Source: JAUUZT01 sp964654015 (GTDB lineage Bacteria; Chloroflexota; Dehalococcoidia; GIF9; AB-539-J10). From it: a DNA stretch of 57,401 nucleotides. The first letter of the stretch is position 1. The number at the start of each line of letters is the position of its first letter. Made by a program: the position numbers and the translations under genes. This document shows, in pieces, positions 1-8,101 of this stretch. Below the pieces are notes generated by a model. That model was not told the DNA's origin. It saw only the letters and a program-made list of their open reading frames with translations, and made no database searches. The stretch is taken from positions 1 to 57,401 of the forward strand of contig CAZZHQ010000005.1 in assembly GCA_964654015.1 (NCBI GenBank), written 5' to 3'.

Positions 1-395
1 GCTTGTATTTCGGCTTCCGTGCGGTTCTTGGTTGCCTGTGCTATGCTTTCCTCGTAGACCTTTTTAATCTGTTGTTCGCTTTCCTCGCGAACTTTAGCAG
101 ATTGGTTCAGGTACTCTGTATGTATTCTTTTGGCTTGTTTTTCAGTGTTCTTATAGGCGTTCTCAACTTGTTGTTCGTTGTCCTTGTATGCATTTGCCAC
201 TTGTTGCTCTGCTTCTATATAAGCTGTATAGGCAGATACGGCTTGCTGCTGAATATGGTCAAGAGAACCTGCTAACTGCTCTAATTCTACTGGAGGAGCG
301 CTTTGTTCTTGCTCTTCGCTCTCTTTCTCTTCAGTTTCCACCTGTCTCTTCTTGATTTCTTTGCTACGTACAAAACCCTGTTCTTTTTGTTCCAC
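1..395 (-). CDS. Coiled-coil protein, N-terminal part (runs off window)
   Basis: An open minus-strand frame starts at a GTG (393-395) preceded by a GGGAGG ribosome-binding site at 405-410. It stays open for 131 codons to the window edge, so the C-terminus is missing. The product begins with a Glu/Lys/Gln-rich segment and continues as predicted coiled coil rich in Ala, Glu and Gln, with repeated motifs such as EQQVANAYK and EQQVENAYK. There is no signal peptide or membrane segment in the visible part. It lies downstream of, and on the same strand as, the larger coiled-coil gene at 569-2341 and resembles it in composition, so the two may act together as a filament or scaffold (inference). No enzymatic domain is visible. 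Confidence 0.7.
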   Translation of the reverse strand, partial: MEQKEQGFVRSKEIKKRQVETEEKESEEQEQSAPPVELEQLAGSLDHIQQQAVSAYTAYIEAEQQVANAYKDNEQQVENAYKNTEKQAKRIHTEYLNQSAKVREESEQQIKKVYEESIAQATKNRTEAEIQ

Positions 396-568
396 CAGAA
401 TGTACCTCCCTCACTTTGTAATGTTAGTGTTTTTTCCCTTCTTGTTGATTAGTTTTATGGATTCAAATTCACTAGCTCGGTTACTTTAGCATGTTTTGGT
501 TAAGAAATACTATATAATTACTGCGAAAAACGAACATATATTTATGTTGTTTTTATCTGTGTTTAATT

Positions 569-2341
569 TCATTCATTTTCCATTGGTTCTTCTACATATT
601 CATCACCCTGCTTTGACTTATCGGTAGTATACATATTTGATAGAAAACTTAGACGTGATTTTATGTCTTTAGTATCCTTTTTAGATTCCTTTTCATCCGG
701 TTCATTGGTCTGAGTTTTATGTATCAATCCGTCCAAGGATAAAGCCATTGGTGACTTGGAAGTCTTTTTGACAGCTTCCTCTTTCAGGGCAGTCTTTTCC
801 TTGACCCTGCTTATGGCCTTTTCAAATGCCATGCTGGCCTCCAGTTCGTCCATGTTTCTATCCACTGAAGTCTTCTCCTCTGTAGGCTCAATGTTTAGTG
901 TACCCATCTTTTCAGCGCTCTTGATGGCATTTTCGAATATTCGTATTGACGCTCGAACAGCTTTTTGAGCGGACCTGCTTGTCTCCTCGTTTTTGCCTGC
1001 CGCTTCTTCGAATGCTCGCATTGATACTATAACAGCCTCGCGTGCCGTTCTGACAGATTCCCGTGTATATCGTTTAGCAGCCTGGCATATTTCTCTCATC
1101 TCCTTTAATGCCTCTTGGGTAACCCTCTCTGATTCCTTAGCGGCCAGTTTGGCTATTTCGGTTATCTCTTCAGCCCTACGTATAGCTTCTTTTGAGGATT
1201 CCTTCGATTGTACGGAAGCAAATCTAGATACCTCGCTTATTTCCCCTGCCTTTCGTATGGCTTCTTCAGAAGTTTTTCTTGACTCTTCGGCGACTTGCCT
1301 GCTTTCATGACTTACTTCATTGGCTCTACGTATGGCCTCTTGGGAAACTTTTCTGGCATTTTCGGCAGCTTCCATGGCAGATTTAAGAGATGTTTCAGAT
1401 CGGCTACTGGCTTCTTTAGCAATTTTAATCGATTCTTCAGCTATTTTCTGTGCTGCTTTACTTTCCTTTTCAATCTTTGTAATGCCTTCATGGAACGTTT
1501 CTTTTGATTTGTTGATAGCTTCTTTATTTATCAGGATTATCTCATCTGCTCTTGTCATAGCTTCCTGGGAGGTTCTGTCAGCCTCCTCTATGGTTTTCTG
1601 AGCAGTCTTATTTATTTTTTCTGCCCTGATCATAGCTACTTCAAATGATCTGGCCAAATTGTCAGCATCTTTTTGGGCTGAGTTAGCTATGCTGCCTGCT
1701 CTTTTGATTGCTTTTTGAGATAAAACTTTTGCTTCTTCAGCAGCTAATTTAGTGGTTTTCCCTGTTTCATAAGCCAGGTTCATAGCTTCGCGAGAGGTGT
1801 TTGCTGATTTCTCCGCAGCCTCCAAAGATTCTTGCGCTATATTTTCCATACGGCGTATACGCTCCTGAGATGTCCTTATTGATATTTCGTTTGACTCTCT
1901 GGAAGCCTTGATTGCTGCTTCAGTGGTGCTAACTACTTGCTCGAAATTCCTTGTCGATGATTCAGATGTCTCTATAGCTGTTCTTATTGATATTTCAGCT
2001 TTGTTTAGTGATTCCCTGGATGTATTTCTTAATTCCTCCGCTGCTTGCTCCGCTGCTTGTATTGTCTTCTCAGAGCGGCTGGTAATATCTTGAGAAGCTT
2101 TTCCGGATTTCACGATAGTTTTCTGTGCAGCTTTGATTATTTTTTCGGCTTTACTCGCTGCATCAAGAGCAGTTTTTTCAGCTTCTAATGCAGTTTCTTG
2201 GGCCACTCGGCTTATTTTTTCAATTCGATTTAGTGCTTGTTGTGAAGCTATAGCGGACTTAATAGCCGCTTCTCTGGCAGTTTTACTTAATTCTTCAGCT
2301 TTGGCTACGGCCTCTTCAAATGATCCTTTGTTATTCTCCAT
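569..2341 (-). CDS. Rod-like protein with 19 tandem 25-residue repeats
   Basis: This 590-residue protein is almost entirely helical. Residues 8-482 can be divided by eye into 19 consecutive 25-residue units without any insertion or deletion. The unit opens with S/F-x-E-A-I-x-R-A-E and continues with Ala, Ser, Lys and Glu. A 25-residue period over seven turns gives about 3.57 residues per turn, close to a straight helix, so a long stiff rod or helical bundle is expected. The last 110 residues are charged and not repetitive. There is no signal peptide or membrane segment, and the protein has essentially no Cys. It lies on the chromosomal side of the island boundary. A cytoskeletal or structural role is inferred; I do not recognise the family. 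Confidence 0.85.
   Translation of the reverse strand: MENNKGSFEEAVAKAEELSKTAREAAIKSAIASQQALNRIEKISRVAQETALEAEKTALDAASKAEKIIKAAQKTIVKSGKASQDITSRSEKTIQAAEQAAEELRNTSRESLNKAEISIRTAIETSESSTRNFEQVVSTTEAAIKASRESNEISIRTSQERIRRMENIAQESLEAAEKSANTSREAMNLAYETGKTTKLAAEEAKVLSQKAIKRAGSIANSAQKDADNLARSFEVAMIRAEKINKTAQKTIEEADRTSQEAMTRADEIILINKEAINKSKETFHEGITKIEKESKAAQKIAEESIKIAKEASSRSETSLKSAMEAAENARKVSQEAIRRANEVSHESRQVAEESRKTSEEAIRKAGEISEVSRFASVQSKESSKEAIRRAEEITEIAKLAAKESERVTQEALKEMREICQAAKRYTRESVRTAREAVIVSMRAFEEAAGKNEETSRSAQKAVRASIRIFENAIKSAEKMGTLNIEPTEEKTSVDRNMDELEASMAFEKAISRVKEKTALKEEAVKKTSKSPMALSLDGLIHKTQTNEPDEKESKKDTKDIKSRLSFLSNMYTTDKSKQGDEYVEEPMENE
896..2320 (-). repeat. 19 x 75-bp degenerate coding repeat
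   Basis: The repeat block of the coiled-coil gene corresponds to 19 in-frame 75-bp units. The DNA copies have diverged, whereas the protein period is kept exactly, which suggests selection on the helical register. Confidence 0.75.
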
Positions 2342-2606
2342 TTTTTCTAACCTATATTCTACCTAAATACTCTGTCAATGGTCGAGCTTAACAATGTGGT
2401 CTATCTGTCTTTCTTATTTTATTAACTTATTGTATGCATGGTTGATAAGTTTTTCAATATGCCGAGCTTTGAAGGTTAGGATATATGGCATGGTTTTGAC
2501 TGAAATGCATACTCGGGGCATAAAAGGATAACAAATATCTGCAGGCTAACAATGAAATCAGAAGGATAGTATTGATTTAGATACCAATGCTAATTGATGA
2601 TGTGGG

Positions 2607-2620
2607 TGGTGGAGCTGAGG
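2607..2620 (+). repeat. Candidate attL: copy of the tRNA-Ala 3' end
   Basis: TGGTGGAGCTGAGG is an exact 14-bp match, in the same orientation, to 26613-26626, which is the 3' terminus of tRNA-Ala(GGC) read on the plus strand and includes the CCA end. Together with the serine recombinase gene beside the other copy, this marks the two ends of an integrated element about 24.0 kb long. The match stops at once on both sides, as expected for the short cores used by large serine recombinases. Confidence 0.8.
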
Positions 2621-2816
2621 TTACAAAAGGTAGAACTTTTGAACTAGCTTTCAGCCTTACCATCTGACCCTCTATGACCACAGATGCTAATTGTAACAAC
2701 AGAACACTCTACTTACAAACAAAAGGGGTAGGTCTGCCAATAATTGCTTCTTAGCAGGCGCTGATACTTTATGTTCAGAAGAATGATTGAACAGTACTTA
2801 AGCTGTTGACAACCTC

Positions 2817-2830
2817 GAGTTACCTTAACC
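2817..2830 (+). repeat. GAGTTA-type repeat, left copy
   Basis: GAGTTACCTTAACC here is the exact reverse complement of 5098-5111. A third copy with one change lies in direct orientation at 5165-5178. The first and third copies share further downstream similarity (CTATCTCTAA at 2843-2852 and 5183-5192). The copies bracket the lipoprotein fragment and the TcmP gene pair. Confidence 0.6.
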
Positions 2831-2849
2831 AAAACCTGTGCAACTATCT

Positions 2850-3119
2850 CTAATTAGGTCGATGCCAGCAGTGAATAGTGTTGAGCTCCACCCCATCTCC
2901 CCATCTCAAATTCCCTTCAGCGTCTATCCGTTGGCCATAACCGTCGTGTCCATCTTCCACGACAGCCAAGATACCGCCCAAGCCGTCACTCGCAACATCC
3001 AGGTTGAGTGATTTAGCACTGTGGCCGACAATAAAGTCACAACCATTGACCAGCAACACCACAACTACCATCAGGGCTAACACCATCAATTTCGATTTCT
3101 TGTTCACTCTTGGTACCAT
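2850..3119 (-). CDS. Truncated lipoprotein
   Basis: The 89-residue product starts with Lys/Arg residues, a hydrophobic stretch and a lipobox-like VNGC at about residues 24-27, so it would be exported and lipid-anchored. After this it contains GGILAVVEDGHDGYGQRIDA, which resembles one unit of the repeat domains (GG..V.W.D...G.YAQRIDA.G) found in secreted beta-rich proteins. Such proteins are normally hundreds of residues long, so this looks like the first unit of a gene cut short at its 3' end. The break falls inside the repeat sequence near 2817-2857. It is probably non-functional, though the start region is intact. Confidence 0.5.
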   Translation of the reverse strand: MVPRVNKKSKLMVLALMVVVVLLVNGCDFIVGHSAKSLNLDVASDGLGGILAVVEDGHDGYGQRIDAEGNLRWGDGVELNTIHCWHRPN

Positions 3120-3481
3120 TCCTAATCTATTGGTAGAATGAGAACATATTAATCAACGAATATAAAAGCCTTACTGAGTACATGAAAACGCCCTGAGTAA
3201 CCTCGCTACATCCTAGAAATACCCCGTAACACTTCCTCCGCTTCAGCCTACTTACGGTTCGGACCTAGATCCTAACCTTTTCCAGCCTCTACTTCCTCAG
3301 TGCCCGACTGTGCTCTCCGGGCATTAGTCCGATTACTCAGGACAATTTCAAATATAATAGAAGTATTGGAGCTTGTCAAATTATCCTAGCTTTGAGGTTA
3401 ATTATTTGAATGATATTTTAAAAAAGATAACCAACACCTACAGACAACCGTATGCTACTATTGTTTTAAGGCATATGTAAT
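3120..3481. other. Intergenic region, no gene seen
   Basis: No credible open frame is present. There is a short hairpin with arms TGCCCG (3301-3306) and CGGGCA (3318-3323). The AT-rich stretch at 3345-3480 probably holds the promoter of the TcmP gene pair, but no clear -35/-10 pair could be fixed. Confidence 0.4.
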
Positions 3482-4306
3482 ATGGCTTCACTATTTGAGG
3501 AAATAGGGTACTGGTCTGAAATAAAACTAGACATTGTCAGAGAATATGCGTCTGCATATTCTAGTATTCTGACAAAAAAGTTCTATCACGTATATATAGA
3601 TGCCTTCTCGGGCTCTGGAAAGCATATTTCAAAAACTACGGGTGACTTTGTCTTGGGTAGCCCGGCTAATGCTTTAAAGGTCAAGCCCCCATTTAAAGAA
3701 TATTATTTTATCGATATAGATAAAGACAAAACCGACGAACTACAGAAATTAAGAGCTTATAGAAATGATATACATATCTATGAAGGAGATTGTAATACAA
3801 TTCTTCTTGACAAAATATTTCCAAATATCAAGTATGATGATTACCAGAGAGGCTTGTGCCTATTAGATCCTTATGGATTAGATCTAAATTGGGAAGTAAC
3901 AGCTACTGCTGGAAATATGCGGTGTATGGATATCTTTTTGAACTTCCCGATTCAAGATATGAATAGAAATGTTCTATGGAATAATGCTCAAAAAGTCAAT
4001 CCAGCTCAAGCAGATAGGCTTACAAAATTCTGGGGTAACGAGACATGGAAGACTGCATCATATAAAAACATGCCTAATCTATTTGGTTATGATTGGCCAA
4101 TAAAGGTAAGTGGACAAGAAATTGCTAAGGCTTTCCAAGAAAGGCTACGAAAAGTTGCAGGTTTTAAATATGTACCTAATCCTATCCCAATGAGAAATTC
4201 AAAAGGATCCGTAGTGTATTATCTATTTTTTGCATCACAAAAACCGGTTGCTGGTAATATAGTCAATGATATCTTTGATAAATATCGTAATTGGGGGGAA
4301 CAATAA
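3482..4306 (+). CDS. tcmP: Three-Cys-motif partner protein, TcmP family
   Basis: The 274-residue protein carries the TcmP signature: an N-terminal helix with YWSEIKLDIVREY, then YIDAFSGSGKH at about residue 38, a glycine-rich Rossmann-type motif like that of class I methyltransferases, then YYFIDIDKD and LLDPYGLDLNW as later strands. The family is defined by lying beside genes for three-Cys-motif proteins, and exactly such a gene follows with a TAATG stop-start overlap at 4304-4308. The biochemical activity of TcmP is not established; modification of nucleic acid or protein is an inference from the fold. In this island the pair is flanked by short repeats and sits with defence genes. Confidence 0.85.
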   Translation: MASLFEEIGYWSEIKLDIVREYASAYSSILTKKFYHVYIDAFSGSGKHISKTTGDFVLGSPANALKVKPPFKEYYFIDIDKDKTDELQKLRAYRNDIHIYEGDCNTILLDKIFPNIKYDDYQRGLCLLDPYGLDLNWEVTATAGNMRCMDIFLNFPIQDMNRNVLWNNAQKVNPAQADRLTKFWGNETWKTASYKNMPNLFGYDWPIKVSGQEIAKAFQERLRKVAGFKYVPNPIPMRNSKGSVVYYLFFASQKPVAGNIVNDIFDKYRNWGEQ

Positions 4307-5052
4307 TGTCCTTATCATCATCTATTGAATGGACTGAATCAACTTGGAATCCAGTTACTGGCTGCACAAAAATAAGTCCGGCTTGCAAAAATTGTTATGC
4401 AGAGAGATTGGCTAAAAGGCTTCAAGCTATGGGTAATCCCAGTTATTCAAATGGTTTCAGTCTTACTATTCATCCTCGCCTTTTAGAGCAGCCTCTATGC
4501 TGGAAAAAGCCTCATAATATATTTGTAAACTCCATGAGTGATTTGTTTCACGAAGAATTACCTGAAGAGTTTATTTTTAGTGTATTTAGAACCATGAATA
4601 AAGCTCATTGGCATAACTTCCAGATACTGACTAAGCGGTCTGAAAGGCTAGAGTCTTTAAACAGGTACTTAAACTGGACTCCAAACATATGGATGGGTGT
4701 AAGCGTAGAAAATGAGGATTACCTGTTTAGAATGGACAATCTTAGACATATTGATTCCTCAATTAAATTCATCTCTATGGAACCACTTCTTGGACCATTT
4801 CCAGGATTAAACCTAGAAGGAATCGACTGGGTTATCGTCGGAGGTGAGTCTGGGCCAGGAGCACGACCTATTGATAAAACATGGGTAATAGATATTCGTG
4901 ATCGTTGTTTAAACAATGACACCCCCTTCTTCTTTAAACAATGGGGCGGATTTAATAGAAAGAAAAACGGGAGAAATCTTGATGGCCGTACTTGGAATGA
5001 GATGCCTAGTATTAAGAAGTTTAGTTTAAATCGTGCTCTATCATACATATAA
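4306..5052 (+). CDS. Three-Cys-motif protein, phage Gp37/Gp68 (DUF5131) family
   Basis: Translation most likely starts at ATG 4306, which overlaps the TcmP stop as TAATG and has a GGGGGG ribosome-binding site about eight bases upstream. An upstream TTG at 4291 is less likely because that ribosome-binding site would then lie inside the gene. The 248-residue protein opens with SIEWTESTWNPVTGC, followed by C-x6-C-x2-C (GCTKISPACKNCYAE), the Cys motif that gives TcmP partners their name and may bind a metal cluster. Later motifs include NSMSDLFHE, ILTKRSERL, MGVSVEN and VIVGGESGPGARP, all typical of the Gp37_Gp68 family seen in phages and mobile elements. Its reaction is unknown. Confidence 0.88.
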   Translation: MSLSSSIEWTESTWNPVTGCTKISPACKNCYAERLAKRLQAMGNPSYSNGFSLTIHPRLLEQPLCWKKPHNIFVNSMSDLFHEELPEEFIFSVFRTMNKAHWHNFQILTKRSERLESLNRYLNWTPNIWMGVSVENEDYLFRMDNLRHIDSSIKFISMEPLLGPFPGLNLEGIDWVIVGGESGPGARPIDKTWVIDIRDRCLNNDTPFFFKQWGGFNRKKNGRNLDGRTWNEMPSIKKFSLNRALSYI

Positions 5053-5097
5053 AGCTTAATATTCCCACTTCCTCGCTTCAGTTTAAACTGGTTATTC

Positions 5098-5111
5098 GGT
5101 TAAGGTAACTC
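5098..5111 (-). repeat. GAGTTA-type repeat, inverted copy
   Basis: GGTTAAGGTAACTC is the exact reverse complement of the copy at 2817-2830, giving a 14-bp inverted pair around the TcmP module. Confidence 0.6.
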
Positions 5112-5164
5112 TTGGTTGTTTTATCTTGGTAAATAATAGAATAGAATCACGAGTAAAAAACCAC

Positions 5165-5178
5165 GAGTTAACTTAACC
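5165..5178 (+). repeat. GAGTTA-type repeat, right direct copy
   Basis: GAGTTAACTTAACC differs from the left copy by one base and is followed, as there, by CTATCTCTAA. A more distant relative, CGAGTTAATATAACCC, lies outside the island near 56505. Confidence 0.5.
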
Positions 5179-5391
5179 CACATCTATCTCTAAACAAAAC
5201 TAACTGCTACCTTTACTGTATCCCTAACTGAATAATGTTGGAAGACTTTTTATTAGTGTGAACTCCTGGAACTGGACACATTGGGTTGAAAATATTTAGT
5301 ATGGTTGAAACATATCCTAATGATATAGGGGAAAAATCACTTTATGATTGACCCTAAGACGGGGTATACCTCATAGAATGAGATGCAGTTC

Positions 5392-5434
5392 ACAATTTAG
5401 TATTTCTTGTGATTGACCAACAGAACATCGTTTT
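5392..5434 (+). repeat. 43-bp island repeat, copy 1
   Basis: This block aligns without gaps to 23111-23153 with 35 of 43 bases identical (shared ends ACAA and CATCGTTTT). At this copy the following bases do not complete the hairpin seen at the second copy. Confidence 0.55.
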
Positions 5435-5614
5435 ATGAAGTGTTGAAGGAGACGCAAACCACTGAGAAACAACCAGTCACTGGTTACTGCCTATCTATTA
5501 CCTTACCAATACTATTATTAGGTATTAATTCCATATATATTTAATTCATCAACATAATTTAAGAATTATATTCTTTCTAATGTCAGAGGTCGGATCTGGT
5601 TTTGTAGGTTTGTA

Positions 5615-5664
5615 GGCCGTGTGGGTCTCGAACCCACCACACCCTGATTAAAAGTCACTGGCTC
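5615..5664 (-). pseudogene. tRNA-Lys(TTT) 3' remnant
   Basis: Read on the minus strand, this stretch has an anticodon loop CTTTTAA with anticodon TTT, a variable region, a perfect T-arm (GTGGG-TTCGAGA-CCCAC) and a 3' acceptor half (ACGGCC), the same order and very similar bases as bacterial tRNA-Lys. The acceptor 5' half and D-arm are missing and the anticodon stem pairs only over three bases, so it cannot be a working tRNA. Such 3' halves are usual footprints of elements that integrate into tRNA genes, so this is probably an old att scar from a different element nested in the island. Confidence 0.7.
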
Positions 5665-5917
5665 AAATTTCAAGAAAATTCAAGCTTTTCCGTAGCTATA
5701 TTAACTAAAATCACCCTTAATATTACAGAGTAATCAAGGTATCACCTCACCTCCAATGTTATGGCAGTCTGCTTGTCTATTATATTGTTGTAGAAGTATT
5801 AGTATGGAATTGATATAATTCAAATCAAGGATCGGATTCAAGTCTTACATTGTTAAGGGACATTCAGCGCTGATTCTCAAAGTTGTCAAGCTAAGAAATG
5901 TCATATTTGGAGCCTAT

Positions 5918-8101
5918 ATGGATTTTATACCTTCCAGCTCAGAATGGGCCTACGATACAGTAACACAAACGGTTTGGAGGAAGTTCGAAAAAGCCTTCGA
6001 ATCAGTTGAGGGGATTGCCTATTACAGATATCCCTTAATTCGAGACGGAGGAAATAATCCACCAGATCTCACAATAATTGCTTATGGCTATGAGCCAATT
6101 GTCGTACGTTCTGTATCATACAATGTTGAAGACATAGATGAAGTCAACACTGAAAACTGGAAAGTATCTGGCACATATATAGATTCGCCGTTACTGGCGA
6201 TTGATGATTTCTCCGCTAGTTTGAGAGCGAAAATTGACATTCGCCGTGAAATTAGAAATGTTTTCCAACCTATATCAATAGTCAGTCTACCACTAATTTC
6301 GAAAACTTCCTTTCGCCAAAAATTTGGGCAAGACGTTATCGACCGCATAAAAAGTCATGCAGTTTGGCAAGACCTCGATATCGGTGCATACACTGTTCTC
6401 AAATATCCTCCATTAGATCGCCAGAAGTATGTGTTGTTAAGAGCGTTAATACAAAGTGCTACACCTTTAATAAAGGCTAGCCCATTCCCAAATAATACTT
6501 CCAACAAAAAAGGAGAAGCGCTACAGATACTTGGCAGACAAATAACCGCGTTAGATTTAGAGCAAGAGAAAGTAGCTGTACAAATCGCTCCTGGCGTGCA
6601 ACAAATTAAGGGGCTCGCTGGTACCGGTAAAACAGTACTTCTAGCAATGAGAGCTGCCAACATTCACTTACAATTTCGTGACCGTAAAATTCTATTCACC
6701 TTTCATACGCAAAGTTTGTACAACCAAGCGCGAAGTCTAATTACACAATTTTATGCGGTACATGGTAATCTTTCTCCTGATTGGAACAAAATACATGTTC
6801 GTCATGCTTGGGGCGGTGCGAAAGTACCGGGGATTTACTCTGAACTTTCAAAGAAACAAGCTGTAATACCATTAGACTTTAGAGCAGCGAGAGAACTCAA
6901 TCCAACCGTTCCGTTTCAAGCTTGTTGTCGATCAGCCTTGCAGCACGAGATCGAACCTTCCTACGACTACATTTTAGTAGATGAAGCTCAGGATTTACCT
7001 TCTGAGTTCTTCCAGATACTGTACAAGTTATGTAATGACCCAAAGCCGATTTATTATGCTTACGATGAACTTCAAAATTTATCAGCAATTGAAGTACCTA
7101 GTGCGAAAGAATTATTTGGTTCATTGCCCGATGGAACACCGAGGGTCAATTTGGATGGAGAATACCCGGGTGGAATAGAAAAGCAAATAGTATTGCAGAA
7201 ATCTTACAGATGTCCTTTACCAGTCTTGATGTTAGCACACGCTATTGGTTTGGGACTTAATAGTCCCAAGGGATGCGTTCAGATACTGCGCAACGAAACT
7301 TCTTGGAACTCAGTTGGTTACGAAGTAATAAGTGGACGTCTCGAACAAGGCGCGAACGTAAATATAGTCAGGTCTGAAGAGAATAGCCCAAACTATATAA
7401 GACATATCTATACTGGAGAAGACGAAATAATACAGATATATTCCTTTAAAGGCCATGCTGAAGAGGAAAAGAAACTGTGCGAATTGATTAAAAATGATGT
7501 CGAGATAGACCATGTTCCTCCTGAGCAAATTGTGGTAATTTCTTTAAATCCGTTGGGATCAGCAAAGATTCTTATTTCCATCCAGAATTCACTATGGGAA
7601 TCAGGGATAGACTCGATTATTCCTGGAGTCCATGATGCCACAAACGAATTCGGGATAAAAGGAAAAGTTACGCTGACCCATGTTTTTCGTGCAAAAGGAA
7701 ATGAAGCAGGGATAATATATGTGATTAATGCTGAACAAATAGCAAGCTATACAAATGAAATTGAAGCTAGAAACAAGGCTTTTACCGCAATATCACGCTC
7801 GAAGGGATGGGTTCGAATCCTAGGTTCAGGTGCCAAGATGGTTCTAGTCGATGCTGAGCTTCAAACAATCATTCATAATATTCCGAATTTTATATTTACC
7901 TTTCCGGATCCTGGTAATGTACGGGTACGTACTCTCGATACTACACAGACTACCATAAGACGGCGAACTGTAAGGCAGATCAGCAAGAGTTTAGAGAACT
8001 TAATGACCGCTGATATTGAGGCAATTCAAGAGCAGGATGTCGAGAAACTAAGAAGGATCAAGGAACGATTGGATGAGGCTCTTGGTGACGATTATAAATG
8101 A
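5918..8101 (+). CDS. Superfamily I (UvrD/Rep-like) DNA helicase
   Basis: The 727-residue protein has a Walker A motif GLAGTGKT at about residues 232-239, a Walker B/motif II VDEAQD near 354-358, a motif III-IV region with QKSYRCP near 427, and C-terminal motifs KGNEAGIIYVIN and AFTAISRSKGWVRI that match SF1 motifs V and VI. The first 200 residues precede the helicase core and include PPDLTII and EPIVVRSVSY, which may be a degenerate nuclease-like domain; this is uncertain. The last 60 residues are helical and charged. The gene overlaps the next one by 29 bases, so the two are probably co-translated. It resembles helicases that recur in defence islands; a role in anti-phage defence is inferred. 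Confidence 0.8.
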   Translation: MDFIPSSSEWAYDTVTQTVWRKFEKAFESVEGIAYYRYPLIRDGGNNPPDLTIIAYGYEPIVVRSVSYNVEDIDEVNTENWKVSGTYIDSPLLAIDDFSASLRAKIDIRREIRNVFQPISIVSLPLISKTSFRQKFGQDVIDRIKSHAVWQDLDIGAYTVLKYPPLDRQKYVLLRALIQSATPLIKASPFPNNTSNKKGEALQILGRQITALDLEQEKVAVQIAPGVQQIKGLAGTGKTVLLAMRAANIHLQFRDRKILFTFHTQSLYNQARSLITQFYAVHGNLSPDWNKIHVRHAWGGAKVPGIYSELSKKQAVIPLDFRAARELNPTVPFQACCRSALQHEIEPSYDYILVDEAQDLPSEFFQILYKLCNDPKPIYYAYDELQNLSAIEVPSAKELFGSLPDGTPRVNLDGEYPGGIEKQIVLQKSYRCPLPVLMLAHAIGLGLNSPKGCVQILRNETSWNSVGYEVISGRLEQGANVNIVRSEENSPNYIRHIYTGEDEIIQIYSFKGHAEEEKKLCELIKNDVEIDHVPPEQIVVISLNPLGSAKILISIQNSLWESGIDSIIPGVHDATNEFGIKGKVTLTHVFRAKGNEAGIIYVINAEQIASYTNEIEARNKAFTAISRSKGWVRILGSGAKMVLVDAELQTIIHNIPNFIFTFPDPGNVRVRTLDTTQTTIRRRTVRQISKSLENLMTADIEAIQEQDVEKLRRIKERLDEALGDDYK

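Larger units (their letters stand above)
2342..2849. other. Intergenic region holding the left island boundary
   Basis: No convincing gene is present. The region holds the upstream sequence of the coiled-coil gene, the left copy of the 14-bp att sequence (2607-2620) and, at its right end, one copy of the GAGTTA-type repeat (2817-2830). The bases just after the att copy are open in frame with the recombinase: joined to it they would supply 15 codons and a TGA stop. Confidence 0.6.
5053..5917. other. Long intergenic region with repeats and a tRNA-Lys remnant
   Basis: No gene could be supported in these 865 bases. They hold two GAGTTA-type repeat copies (5098-5111 inverted, 5165-5178 direct), one copy of a 43-bp island repeat (5392-5434) and the 3' part of a tRNA-Lys gene (5615-5664). 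The density of junction-like sequences suggests a place where elements have inserted and been lost. Confidence 0.6.

Noticed and set aside
3..275. Plus-strand 90-codon hydrophobic frame at the left edge
   Set aside because: It lies antisense to the well-supported coiled-coil frame on the minus strand, whose ribosome-binding site and composition are much better.
756..2366. Several plus-strand Ala/Ser-rich frames
   Set aside because: They are antisense shadows of the 25-residue repeat gene; their periodic look comes from the repeat.
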